Shown: positions 1-10,042 of the stretch, piece after piece | How the letters are laid out: every line of letters begins with the position of its first letter | Numbering within the stretch: the first letter of the stretch is position 1 | Assembly (NCBI RefSeq): GCF_021018895.1 | Contig: NC_079371.1 | Coordinates: 15,308,001-15,372,000 of the forward strand | DNA length: 64,000 bases | Direction of reading: 5' to 3' | DNA from: Seriola aureovittata | Lineage: Eukaryota; Chordata; Actinopteri; Carangiformes; Carangidae | Program-made: the position numbers and the translations under genes | Notes under the pieces: model-generated | Told to the model about the DNA's origin: nothing | Databases searched by the model: none | Seen by the model: the letters and a program-made list of their open reading frames with translations, nothing else

Positions 1-2369
1 TGCATCGTCTCTGTAGAATTGGGGTCCATTATCAGCACGTTCTGACTACCAGCTCTGCCGAACTTACAGTCACTCTTTCTGGAGTCAGTCGTCCTGCACA
101 CTTCGTAATTGTACACGTGTTGGAGAGTCCCTGTCCCTAAAGTGTCTGAGTAACGTGGTGGATAATATGGAATCACAGGGAGATTGGAGTGATACAGGAT
201 GCGAGACTGTCTCCATCTGTAGATTTTCACTGATATAATAACCACTAAACACGTGATGAAGAGGAAGGAAACTACAGCCAGAGCCAACACTAAGTAAAAA
301 GTTAGGTTGTCATTGTACTCCTTGTCGTGTGTAAAGTCAGTGAACTCCGACAACACTTCAGGGAAGCTGTCCGCCACCGCCACGTTAACAATGACTGTAG
401 CTGAACGAGAGGGCTGCCCGTTGTCCTCCACTATAACAGTCAGTCTTTGTTTCATTGCATCTTTATCAGTGACTTGGCGGATAGTTCTTATTTCTCCATT
501 CTGTAAGCCCACTTCAAACAGCGCCCTGTCTGTGGCTTTCTGCAGTTTATAGGAGAGCCAGGCATTCTGTCCAGAGTCCACATCAACAGCCACCACTTTA
601 GTCACCAGATAGCCCACATCTGCTGAACGAGGCACCATTTCAGCCACCAGAGAGCCACCAGTCTGGACTGGGTACAGAACCTGAGGAGGGTTGTCGTTCT
701 GGTCCTGGATCAGTATTCTAACTGTAGCCACCGAACTCAGAGGAGGGGACCCCGCATCACGAGCAGTCACGTTAAATTCAAACCACTTGATTTGCTCATA
801 GTCAAACGACCTCACGGCATGAATGGCACCAGTTTCCGAATTTACTGACACTAAAGAAGACACTGTTACACCACTAATCTCTTTCTCCTCCAGAAAGTAA
901 GAAACCCGAGCGTTTTGTCCCGAGTCTGCATCACTAGCGCTGAGGGCAAACACGGAAAATCCAGGGGAGTTGTTCTCTGGTATAGTCTTACTGTATTCTG
1001 ATTCATCAAATTTGGGTGGGCTGTCATTCACATCAGAGACTTTTATATTGATGTGTTTATTGCTAGACAGAGGTGGAGAACCTTGGTCAGAGACCATTAT
1101 GGTGATGTTATACTCAGGAATAATTTCTCTGTCTAAAAAGTTGTCGGTTACTATGGTGTAATATCCAGTTAATGAAGACTTAATTTTGAAAGGTATTTCA
1201 GAGTTAATGGAGCACTTGACAACACCGTTACCATCAGAGTCTTCGTCATCGACATTTACAACAGCTATAGTTGTACCTGGGGGTGAGTCTTCGGATATCG
1301 AGTTAGAAAATGACATAAGTTGTATCATTGGGACGTTGTCATTCTCATCAATTATTTGAATAACGACTTTGCACGTGTCTGTATATCCTCCGTGGTCACT
1401 AGCCTGCACGTTTAATTGGTAAGTCTTAGATTTTTCAAAATCTAGTTTACCTGCAACTTTAATCTCTCCAGTTTTAACATTTACTTCAAAAAGCTGCTTC
1501 GCTTCTCTTGCAACATGAGCTATGGAATAAATGACTTCGCCATTAACTCCTTTATCTGCATCATTTGCACTAACAGTGGTTACCACTGTTCCTTCAGGAG
1601 AATTCTCCTTGACATCTGCTTTGTAAACAGGCTGGCTACACACTGGCACATTATCGTTAGCATCTAGCACAGTGATATGAATACGCACAGTTCCTGATCT
1701 ATGTGGCTCGCCGCCATCTGAAGCAACGAGCACGAGTGTGTGTGTCTCCTCTTTCTCGCGGTCTAACGGGTTTTGTAAAACCATTTCGATAAATCTGCCT
1801 CCATCCGGTTGGCTCTGTACTTCCAATTTGAAATTATCTGAGGGTTTGAGGGTGTATTTTTGAATATCATTAATACCAACATCAGGGTCGTCTGCACTCT
1901 CCAATGAGAAGCGTGTCCCTGATGCAGCATTTTCAACAATTTTCAAATTGATTGCATCCTTTGGGAACAGCGGGCTGTTATCGTTAATATCTATTACTTC
2001 CACTGTCACCCGATGAAGCTGGATTGGATTTTCTAAAATTACCTCGAAACTGAAGCTACATGGCGTGATCTTTCCACAAAGCTCTTCTCGGTCGATTCGT
2101 TCTTTAATAACAAGGCTGCCTTTGTCTCGGTTTAAAGCGACATACTGTCGACTTCCTTTAGTAATAATACGAGCTTTACCTGATATGAGCCTCGCCACAT
2201 CCAGGCCTAAATCTCTAACAATGTTTCCAACAAAAGATCCTTCTGCCTGCTCCTCTGGTATAGAATATCGAGCCTGTCCAGTCACTGAGCTCAGCTTGAA
2301 AAGACAAAGAATGACAACCATTGCCTGCCATCGCCCTCTGAGAGCGATTTTCCACACACAAGCCATCAT
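1..2369 (-). CDS. Protocadherin variable exon VE1 (partial, 3' end cut by window edge)
   Basis: Homophilic neuronal adhesion receptor exon. The frame is open from an ATG-ATG pair at 2369 to position 1 with no stop. A signal peptide of about 34 residues precedes a QARYSIPEE mature start, followed by six cadherin repeats with DINDN, DANDN, DENDN, DVND and DQNDN calcium-linker motifs, a membrane helix and the YNYEVC..TDSRKSD cytoplasmic segment. The exon breaks off in the last ~20 codons, just after the DPNSTETMQ stretch. EC1-EC5 are the most divergent in the left sub-array (EC1 has VARLISGKARI and ALNRDKG where most siblings have KRLRSGRARI and ELKTDKG), while EC6 onward is nearly identical to VE3-VE9. 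A CSE-like promoter box lies about 217 bp upstream. The next ATG-free upstream frame is open, but the chosen start gives a normal signal peptide. The gamma-type assignment is inferred. Confidence 0.93.
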   Translation of the reverse strand, partial: MMACVWKIALRGRWQAMVVILCLFKLSSVTGQARYSIPEEQAEGSFVGNIVRDLGLDVARLISGKARIITKGSRQYVALNRDKGSLVIKERIDREELCGKITPCSFSFEVILENPIQLHRVTVEVIDINDNSPLFPKDAINLKIVENAASGTRFSLESADDPDVGINDIQKYTLKPSDNFKLEVQSQPDGGRFIEMVLQNPLDREKEETHTLVLVASDGGEPHRSGTVRIHITVLDANDNVPVCSQPVYKADVKENSPEGTVVTTVSANDADKGVNGEVIYSIAHVAREAKQLFEVNVKTGEIKVAGKLDFEKSKTYQLNVQASDHGGYTDTCKVVIQIIDENDNVPMIQLMSFSNSISEDSPPGTTIAVVNVDDEDSDGNGVVKCSINSEIPFKIKSSLTGYYTIVTDNFLDREIIPEYNITIMVSDQGSPPLSSNKHINIKVSDVNDSPPKFDESEYSKTIPENNSPGFSVFALSASDADSGQNARVSYFLEEKEISGVTVSSLVSVNSETGAIHAVRSFDYEQIKWFEFNVTARDAGSPPLSSVATVRILIQDQNDNPPQVLYPVQTGGSLVAEMVPRSADVGYLVTKVVAVDVDSGQNAWLSYKLQKATDRALFEVGLQNGEIRTIRQVTDKDAMKQRLTVIVEDNGQPSRSATVIVNVAVADSFPEVLSEFTDFTHDKEYNDNLTFYLVLALAVVSFLFITCLVVIISVKIYRWRQSRILYHSNLPVIPYYPPRYSDTLGTGTLQHVYNYEVCRTTDSRKSDCKFGRAGSQNVLIMDPNSTETM

Positions 2370-2584
2370 AAATCCAAAGGTTACAGACGAAGTGATCCCT
2401 TTCAATGCAAATCTGATGTTGTTAAATCCACAAATTAAAAAGGTGATAGTATTTTCAGCAAATAGATTTCCACATTTTGAACCTTGACGAGTCTGACCGT
2501 CTTCTTTCCAAGCAGTTAAACACTGAATGGAGTTAAAGGGGTGGATCGCTGCACTGCTTATTTGGACAGTGAGTCAGTGATGTA

Positions 2585-2606
2585 TCAACAGCGGCGCTCA
2601 GAGCCC
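2585..2606 (-). promoter_or_regulatory. CSE-like promoter element of VE1
   Basis: The plus strand reads caacagcggcgctcagagcc, a variant of the caacagcgtcNcttagagtc box found upstream of VE2-VE8. It sits ~217 bp from the VE1 start. The position and AGCG core match the known protocadherin conserved sequence element, a promoter and CTCF-associated motif. Function is inferred from family knowledge. Confidence 0.6.
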
Positions 2607-3438
2607 ATCCATGGTAATGTATCTGGTCTGCACATTATTAGGAACAATTAAAATGTTGTTTTCAAATCATATATATAGGATTTAGTATTGTATTAAAATG
2701 TTGATATAAAGCTCTTCATGTGAGCAGTATGAACGAAGCCCATGCTTTTAAACCGACCAGGCTGTGTTCCACAAAAGCATATTGTTTTCAAATTGCATTA
2801 CAATGTTATTCCCTTAAGATCACAACTGGTGCTATGAGGCTGAAACATTAATGGTGATCTATAAAATCAACTATAAAATATACAAAGGTAAACGTTCAGC
2901 ATACATGCAGTACTTCAATCCAACTACTAAAAAACAGAGTGGGTAAGGGAAACCAGGGAAAGAGGTAGTGTCTTTTATGGTCATTTTGCTTTCAGTTGTC
3001 ATTTTTTAAGCAACGTGTGTATACAGGTGTTTTTCTTACAATATAGATTGCTGTCAGTAGGAATATTAGTTCAACAAATAAGTGACGAAACCTTCATTAA
3101 AAAAGGGTGATGCCACTCCCACAGATCAAGCTGTAATACTGTAACTTTTGCCGATAATCTTAATGTGACTGGAATCTTCCGCCTAAAACAATACCAAGAC
3201 TCTTGTTAGTGTGATATTACTTCATACATATGTCTCTAGCGTGGATATGATGTTAGAAAGTTTGATGACAAGAAGAATAAGAATACCCAGGCTAGCACTA
3301 CAAGCGGTAAGGAAAGTGAATCCATCGGCCGTTCCAGCACCATGGACAGCGACATTGCAGCGCTACTGACAGCCGCACACATTGCTCTAAACACTTCAGA
3401 AGAAAAACAATAAACGAAAGATTAAATATATCACTCAC
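2607..3438. other. Spacer between VE1 promoter and VE2 donor
   Basis: AT-rich non-coding DNA that is both the VE1 upstream region and the first intron of VE2 transcripts. Apart from the RE1-like site at 3333-3353 I see no gene or recognisable repeat. Confidence 0.5.
3333..3353 (+). promoter_or_regulatory. RE1/NRSE (REST-binding) site downstream of VE2
   Basis: The plus strand carries the half-sites CCAGCACC and GGACAGCGAC with the canonical 2-nt gap (AT). It matches the REST/NRSF element at about 19 of 21 positions and lies ~85 bp downstream of the VE2 splice donor. Its orientation is opposite to the sites of VE3-VE9. NRSEs scattered in the fugu protocadherin cluster have been reported to bind REST; here binding is inferred. 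Confidence 0.72.
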
Positions 3439-5877
3439 CAAAGTTGACATTTGGGAACACATGCCTGACAGTTGCTTGTCCTCCTGCGATGTATCAGCCC
3501 CAGCTCCATCCACACTCACCAAACTTTGACTCATCGGTTGCACACATTTCATGTCACTCTTTCTGGAGTCAGTGGTCCTGCACACCTCGTAATTGTACAC
3601 GTGCTGGAGAGTCCCTGTCCCCAAAGTGTCTGAGTAACGTGGTGGATAATATGGAATCACAGGGAGATTGGAGTGATACAGGATGCGAGACTGTCTCCAT
3701 CTGTAGATTTTCACTGATATAATAACCACTAAACACGTGATGAAGAGGAAGGAAACTACAGCCAGAGCCAACACTAAGTAAAAAGTCAGGTTGTCATTGT
3801 ACTCCTTCTCGTGTGCAAAGTCAGTGAACTCCGACAGCACTTCAGGGAAGCTGTCCGCCACCGCCACGTTAACAATGACTGTAGCTGAACGAGAGGGCTG
3901 CCCGTTGTCCTCCACTATAACAGTCAGTCTTTGTTTCACTGCATCTTTATCAGTTACTTGGCGGATAGTTCTTATTTCTCCATTCTGTAAGCCCACTTCA
4001 AACAGCGCCCTGTCTGTGGCTTTCTGCAGTTTATAGGAGAGCCAGGCATTTTGTCCAGAGTCCACATCAACAGCCACCACTTTAGTCACCAGATAGCCCA
4101 CATCTGCTGAACGAGGCACCATTTCAGCCACCAGAGAGCCACCAGTCTGGACTGGGTACAGAACCTGAGGAGGGTTGTCGTTCTGGTCCTGGATCAGTAT
4201 TTTCACAGTTACATTATTACTGAATGGAGGAGAGCCTCCATCTTGCGCTTTCACAGTCAGCTGAAGCTCTTTAATCTGTTCATAATCAAACGAGCGCACT
4301 GCATGTAAAACCCCTGTTTCAGAGTTTATAGACACATAGTTAGAGACTGGATTACCGCCGATTTGTGTGTTTTCCAGGAAATAAGAGACTCTCGCGTTTT
4401 GACCCCAGTCAGAGTCCCGTGCGCCGACAGTGGTGATGGACACTCCAGGAGAATTATTCTCTGTGACGTAAGCAGAATATGAGTTTTTGTCGAACAACGG
4501 GCCGTTGTCGTTTACGTCAGAGATTTTAAGGTGTAATGTGACGGAGCTAAAAAGAGGAGGGGACCCGGAGTCGGTGGCTATTATTGTAATATCATATTCA
4601 GAAGTTGTCTCTCTATCAAAATGCTGATCAGCCACTAAATTGTAGTAGTTCGTTAACGACGACTGGATTTGAAACGGAAGCGTTTTGTCTATAGCACATT
4701 TTATTTGTCCATTTTTCTCTGAGTCAGAGTCTTTGACGTTGATAACAGCTATTGTTGTTCCGAGAGGGGCATCTTCTGATACAGTGTTAGAAAATGACAT
4801 GATATTTATAACCGGAACATTGTCGTTGACGTCAATAACATCAATTATAACTTTACTGGTCCCGGTCAAGCCACCTCGATCCCTTGCCTCTAACCTGAGC
4901 TCATATTTTTTCTCTCTTTCAAAGTCAATAAGTCCGGCAACAGATATGACACCTGTGTTTTCATCGATACCAAAAATATCAACTGTACTGCCTTTTATTT
5001 TTGAAAAACTGAAAATTACTTCTCCGTTAGTGTCAATGTCTGCATCAGTAGCATTAACTGTTGTGATGTAAGTGCCTTTTGGAGCATTTTCAACGACCAC
5101 GGCCCTGTAGACTGACTGATTGAATACAGGCGCGTTATCATTTGCGTCTAAAACGGATACATTTATATTTACAGTACCAGATCTCTGTGGGTTTCCACCG
5201 TCTACTGCTATTACTTTAAGAGGGAGATTGGGGTGTTCCTCTCTGTCTAATGGCTTTTGGAGCACCAGTTCAGCATATTTACTGCCGTCTGGATTTGCAT
5301 GTTGTTTCAGAATGAAATAATTATTCGGAGACAGAATGTAATTTTGTAATGCGTTTAATCCAACGTCAGGATCAACTGCACTTTCAATGGGAAATTTGGC
5401 TCCAACTGTTGCAGATTCGCTCATTTCAAACTGGATATCTTTATTTGGGAAGAAAGGAGCGTTATCATTTATATCTAAAATTTCGACAGTGACACGATGA
5501 AGTTCGATTGGATTTTCTAAAATCATTTCGAAGCTGAGGCTACAAGGTGTCACATCTCCACACAGCTGCTCTCGGTCTATTCTCTCGTTCACGACAAGAA
5601 TCCCTTTGTCTGTCTTCAGCTCAGTGTACTGGATGTTTTCTCCACTGACGATGCGGCCACGGCCGGAACGGAGCCTTTCCAGGTCCAGACCCAGGTCTTG
5701 TGCTACGCTACCAATAACGGAGTCCTTTCTCATCTCCTCTGGTATAGAATAACGAATCTGAGCAGCTACTCTATCACCCACAGAAGTAAGACAAATGAAA
5801 ATTCCCACTTTCCATTGTAACATACAAAACAATCGCCATCTTACATTTCGAGGGTAGATTTGGCCTTGGGTTGCCAT
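3439..5877 (-). CDS. Protocadherin variable exon VE2 with private cytoplasmic tail
   Basis: Complete exon of 813 codons encoding a cell-surface adhesion receptor. The ATG at 5877 is preferred over the upstream in-frame extension because it starts a basic-hydrophobic signal peptide (~1-40) before QIRYSIPEE. Six cadherin repeats follow (linkers DINDN, DANDN, DVNDN, DVNDN, DQNDN), then a membrane helix (~697-720). The cytoplasmic part follows the family up to TTDSRKSD and then diverges completely: the usual KFGRAGSQNVLIMDPSS... tail is replaced by about 38 unrelated residues (MKCVQPMSQSLVS... to ...CSQMSTL). The exon ends at a strong GTGAGT donor, still in phase 0, so it can join the same constant exons. 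The CSE is 234 bp upstream and an RE1 lies just downstream. Confidence 0.95.
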
Positions 5878-6110
5878 ATCAGAAACAATAGATCCTGACG
5901 AATGAAGTGTCCTCACTTTAAAAAAAAATGAAAACGAGCTTGTAGTCCTCCTTAAAATGGTACTGCTGTAAGAAAGCAACCCGCTCCTCCTATATTACAT
6001 GCCTCTTCACGCCCTGTCCTCACATAAAGGACAATATCTCCGCTGTCATGGCACACTCCGATAGAGAGGGAGGGGAAAGACTGGCTGTAAACACTAAAAT
6101 CGTTTTGCTG

Positions 6111-6133
6111 ACCAACAGCGTCACTTAGAGTCC
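6111..6133 (-). promoter_or_regulatory. CSE-like promoter element of VE2
   Basis: The plus strand reads accaacagcgtcacttagag, which is shared with the boxes of VE3-VE7. It is located 234 bp upstream of the VE2 start. The AGCG core (CGCT in gene orientation) and constant distance fit the protocadherin CSE. Confidence 0.75.
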
Positions 6134-6375
6134 AAAACCTAAACTCTTACTCCTTACCTTATTTATTGCAAGTAAACAGGCATATATTGTGTGAACTTAG
6201 TGCTGAAATGTTTACTATTACTGCATTTGCTTAATGTTGAAAAGACAGAGTCTATAGGACAACTATAGAAATTGTACAAAACTCCAATGACATTCAATCA
6301 AATGTTGTACTGTTAGAAATATTAGATGACATTCAAAAACCAACAGGTTATTATAATAGGTCTATATAAAGAAAT

Positions 6376-6396
6376 GTCGCTGTCTGTGGTACTGAA
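6376..6396 (-). promoter_or_regulatory. RE1/NRSE-like site downstream of VE3
   Basis: In gene orientation the half-sites are TTCAGTACC and AGACAGCGAC with a 2-nt gap, about 18 of 21 positions matching the REST consensus. It lies ~515 bp downstream of the VE3 donor. Weaker than the VE5/VE6/VE8 copies. Confidence 0.6.
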
Positions 6397-6910
6397 ACAA
6401 GAAGCATCATGAATTCAGTGAAAGGACAAGTAGGATCAAACGTGTGTATGATCGAATTAAATTACTGATGTAAACTAAAGAGTAACGACAATCTACTCAA
6501 TAAAGTTGACACAAAGTGAACCACGTGTTTGCTGCTGTATATAGACATATTACTGGTTTTGCCTTTTAAATTCAAAACAATTGAGAATATAGTATATATA
6601 TACTATCGCCCATAAACTTGGAATAATTTTGTATTCAGACACAATCCTCTGTTTACTCCTATTTAAATGCATCAGTAATCACTTCTGACCAGGTGCAATG
6701 ATTACATTATGTGTCCCAATTACCCAGGTAAAAGGAAATAAATCACATTGTCACAATCATTTCATGGAAAAAGGAAAAAAATATTTTATTCCAACTTTAT
6801 GAGCAACAGTGTATATATGTATATAAACAGTAAACAGTCGGCAGGACTGCAAACTGGGATTTGTGGTGCCAATCACAAGAACTTTAGTGGGGTGATGAAA
6901 CTGAACTAAC

Positions 6911-9337
6911 CTCTAGAGGAGAGTCTGGTTCATCCAGGATGCTCTTTTCATCCTGTATCCGCTGCATTGTCCCTGTAGAACTGGGGTCCATTATCAGCAC
7001 GTTCTGACTACCAGCTCTGCCGAACTTACAGTCGCTCTTTCTGGAGTCAGTCGTCCTGCACACCTCGTAATTGTACACGTGTTGGAGAATCCCTGTCCCC
7101 AAAGTGTCTGAGTAACGTGGTGGATAATATGGAATCACAGGGAGATTGGAGTGATACAGGATGCGAGACTGTCTCCATCTGTAGATTTTCACTGATATAA
7201 TAACCACTAAACACGTGATGAAGAGGAAGGAAACTACAGCCAGAGCCAACACTAAGTAAAAAGTCACGTTGTCATTGTACTCCTTGTCGTGTGTAAAGTC
7301 AGTGAACTCCGACAGCACTTCAGGGAAGCTGTCCGCCACCGCCACGTTAACAATGATTGTAGCTGAACGAGAGGGCTGCCCGTTGTCCTCCACTATAACA
7401 GTCAGTCTTTGTTTCACTGCATCTTTATCAGTGACTTGGCGGATAGTTCTTATTTCTCCATTCTGTAAGCCCACTTCAAACAGCGCCCTGTCTGTGGCTT
7501 TCTGCAGTTTATAGGAGAGCCAGGCATTCTGTCCAGAGTCCACATCAACAGCCACAACTTTAGTCACCAGATAGCCCACATCTGCTGAACGAGGCACCAT
7601 TTCAGCCACCAGAGAGCCACCAGTCTGGACTGGGTACAGAACCTGAGGAGGGTTGTCGTTCTGGTCCTGGATCATTAGTTTCACAGTCACATTGCTACTG
7701 AGTGGAGGAGAGCCTCCATCCTGCGCTTTGACAACGAAAACCAACAGTTTAGTTTGCTCGTAATCAAACGAGCGCACCGCATGGATGACTCCGCTTTCTG
7801 CATTAACTGACACAGAGCGAGAAACTGGAGATCCGTCAAGATCCATATCTTCCAGAACATAAGAAATTCGGGCGTTTTGGTTTTCATCAGGATCTTTAGC
7901 TTTAACAGTGAGAAGAGAAACGCCTGGAGAGTTATTCTCTGCAACAAACGCGTTGTAAACACCCTGTGAAAACACTGGAGAATTATCGTTCACATCAGAA
8001 ACCTTTAAATGAAAGCTTCTTTTTGTTGAGAGAGGAGGCATTCCTGCATCTGTCGCAACGACAGTGATGTTATAGTCTGAAACACTTTCACGATCTAATA
8101 CAGTGTCTGTTACCAAAGTATAGTAATTTCTTAAACTGGATTTAATCTTGAAAGGTACGTTTTGTTCTATTCTACAACTGACTTGTCCGTTATCACCTGA
8201 ATCGAGGTCTTTTACATTTATAATGCCAATAGTTGTACCAGGAGGGGAATCTTCTGAAACAGGACTAGTGAATGACATGACGCTAATGGTAGGGGCGTTG
8301 TCATTCACATCAGTTACTTCAATTATCACTTTACTTGAATCCGTTAAACCTCCCTGATCCTTTGCATCAATTCTGAGCTCAAATTTTTTATCCTTTTCAA
8401 AATCTATTGGGCCCGAAACAGACAACACACCAGAGACTTGATCAATGGACAACAAATCAGCTATATTGCTCTTCACATTTGAAATTGAAAATGTGATGTG
8501 ACCATTTGATCCACTATCTGCGTCTGTAGCACTGACAGTAACGATATTAGTGCCCTCTGCTGCGTTTTCTATCACCGTGGCTTTATAAACAGACTGATTG
8601 AAAATGGGTGCATTGTCATTGACATCTAAAACTATTATGTCTATATTTACGGTGCCAGATCTCTGTGGATTTCCACCATCTACTGCTATAAGCTTTAAAG
8701 ACAGACTGGGAACCTCCTCTCTGTCTAACTGCTTCTGAAGCACCATCTCTGCATATTTACTCCCGTCTGGATTTACATGCTGCTTTAAAACGAAATTGTC
8801 GTTTGAGGTTAAAACATAATTTTGCAGGCCATTGACGCCAACATCAAGATCCTCTGCATTATCCAGCACAAACCGCGCCCCAACGTTAGCGGACTCGCTT
8901 ATGTCTAACATAATATCTGACTTCTTGAAAACTGGTGGATGATCATTCACATCTAACACTTCAATCGTTATGTGGTGTAGCTCCATAGGATTTTCTAAAA
9001 TTATTTCAAAGCTGAAGCTGCACGGTGTTACGTCTCCACAAAGCTGTTCTCGGTCTATTCTCTCATTCACGACTAAAAACCCTTTGTCTGTCTTCAGCTC
9101 GGTGTACTGGTTGTTTTCTCCGGTCACGATACGGGCCCGACCAGAACGAAGCCTCTTCAGATCCAAACCCAGATCCTGTGCTACATTACCGATAAGAGAG
9201 CCCTTCTTCATCTCTTCTGGTATTGAGTAGCGGATCTGACAAGCTACCATATTATAGAAGCAAAGCAAAAAAATAACCATTACCCGCAGAGGTCCGAAAT
9301 ACAAATGCCATTTGCAGAGTGGTTGCTGATACGCCAT
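6911..9337 (-). CDS. Protocadherin variable exon VE3
   Basis: Complete exon of 809 codons. The start at 9337 (MAYQQPLCKW) gives a signal peptide with core VMVIFLLCFYNMVA before QIRYSIPEE; a longer in-frame extension upstream has no signal character. Six cadherin repeats carry DVNDH, DVNDN, DVNDN, DVNDN and DQNDN linkers, then EC6, a membrane helix and the common sub-array A cytoplasmic segment ending DEPDSPLE before a GTTAGT donor. EC4-EC5 closely resemble VE4 and VE5. The cytoplasmic GTGTLQHV motif has T to I here. CSE is ~254 bp upstream. The role is homophilic recognition at neuronal membranes, by family knowledge. Confidence 0.96.
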
Positions 9338-9590
9338 GTCAGAACGGGACTTTTCAGAGAAAAAAAAAACTAGATCCTCCGACCTCAATTCAGTTACATC
9401 CACCCTTCCACTTGTGCCTTGTTCACAAATTAAAACAAAGACAGCCACTACAATGTAAAAGCCTTTCTCTCCCGAAATGCCTATGGCCCACGTTTGCTGA
9501 TGGTGCCTCTTAACCTACTTCAATATGAGCTCACAAAGAACCTCCCTGAACTGCAACAGAGAGATGAAAGGAGCAGATTATATTCTTATT

Positions 9591-9611
9591 CAACAGCGTC
9601 GCTTAGAGTCC
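9591..9611 (-). promoter_or_regulatory. CSE-like promoter element of VE3
   Basis: The plus strand reads caacagcgtcgcttagagtc, 254 bp upstream of the VE3 start. It shares the caacagcgtcNcttagag core with VE2, VE4, VE5, VE6 and VE7. Confidence 0.72.
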
Positions 9612-9900
9612 AAAATGTGAACACCAATCGGTTTGGAAGCAGAATGAAGTAAATATTCAAAGGAAGGAAAATTTAAAAAAAAATGATATTTGCATCATAA
9701 TGACTACAGACTTAAATAATGAATATTACCTTTGCATATTTTGATAACCTTGCTAAATGAATGTTCATGTATAATAATAACGATATTATTCTCATGATTA
9801 TTATTATTAGTAATATTAGTAGTAATATTTGTAGTAGACGATAACATTTCTGCTTAGAAGCTATACAGTTTCAATGAAAGATGGCATTTTCAGTTCAAGT

Positions 9901-9926
9901 GGAGCTGTCCAAAGAGTGGTGCTGAA
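9901..9926 (-). promoter_or_regulatory. Split RE1/NRSE-like site downstream of VE4 (7-nt gap)
   Basis: In gene orientation a perfect left half TTCAGCACC is followed by 7 nt (ACTCTTT) and then the right half GGACAGCTCC. The gap is 5 nt longer than the canonical site; REST is known to accept expanded half-site spacings of this size. It sits ~120 bp downstream of the VE4 donor, as the canonical sites do for sibling exons. Confidence 0.6.
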
Positions 9927-10042
9927 AAGAACCATATTCACTTGTTTACGGTGAAGCTGCAGCCAACTACTTATTGCAATTTATTATCGGTTTAGAGAAA
10001 CAATGTTTGCATAAGTAAAACACTTTGTGTAATGCAGCTCAC

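Larger units (their letters stand above)
5878..6910. other. Spacer between VE2 and VE3
   Basis: Non-coding, AT-rich. It contains the VE2 leader and CSE box, an RE1-like site at 6376-6396 and a perfect AT palindrome (atagtatatatatactat) near 6588-6605. No other gene or repeat was recognised. Confidence 0.5.
9338..10042. other. Spacer between VE3 and VE4
   Basis: Non-coding. It holds the VE3 leader and CSE, an AT-rich stretch of imperfect ATA/ATT and TAG triplets (about 9770-9838), and the split RE1-like site at 9901-9926. Confidence 0.5.

Noticed and set aside
2065..2487. 140-codon plus-strand open frame over the VE1 5' end
   Set aside because: It is antisense to the VE1 signal peptide and EC1 and has no domain; a shadow of the real exon.
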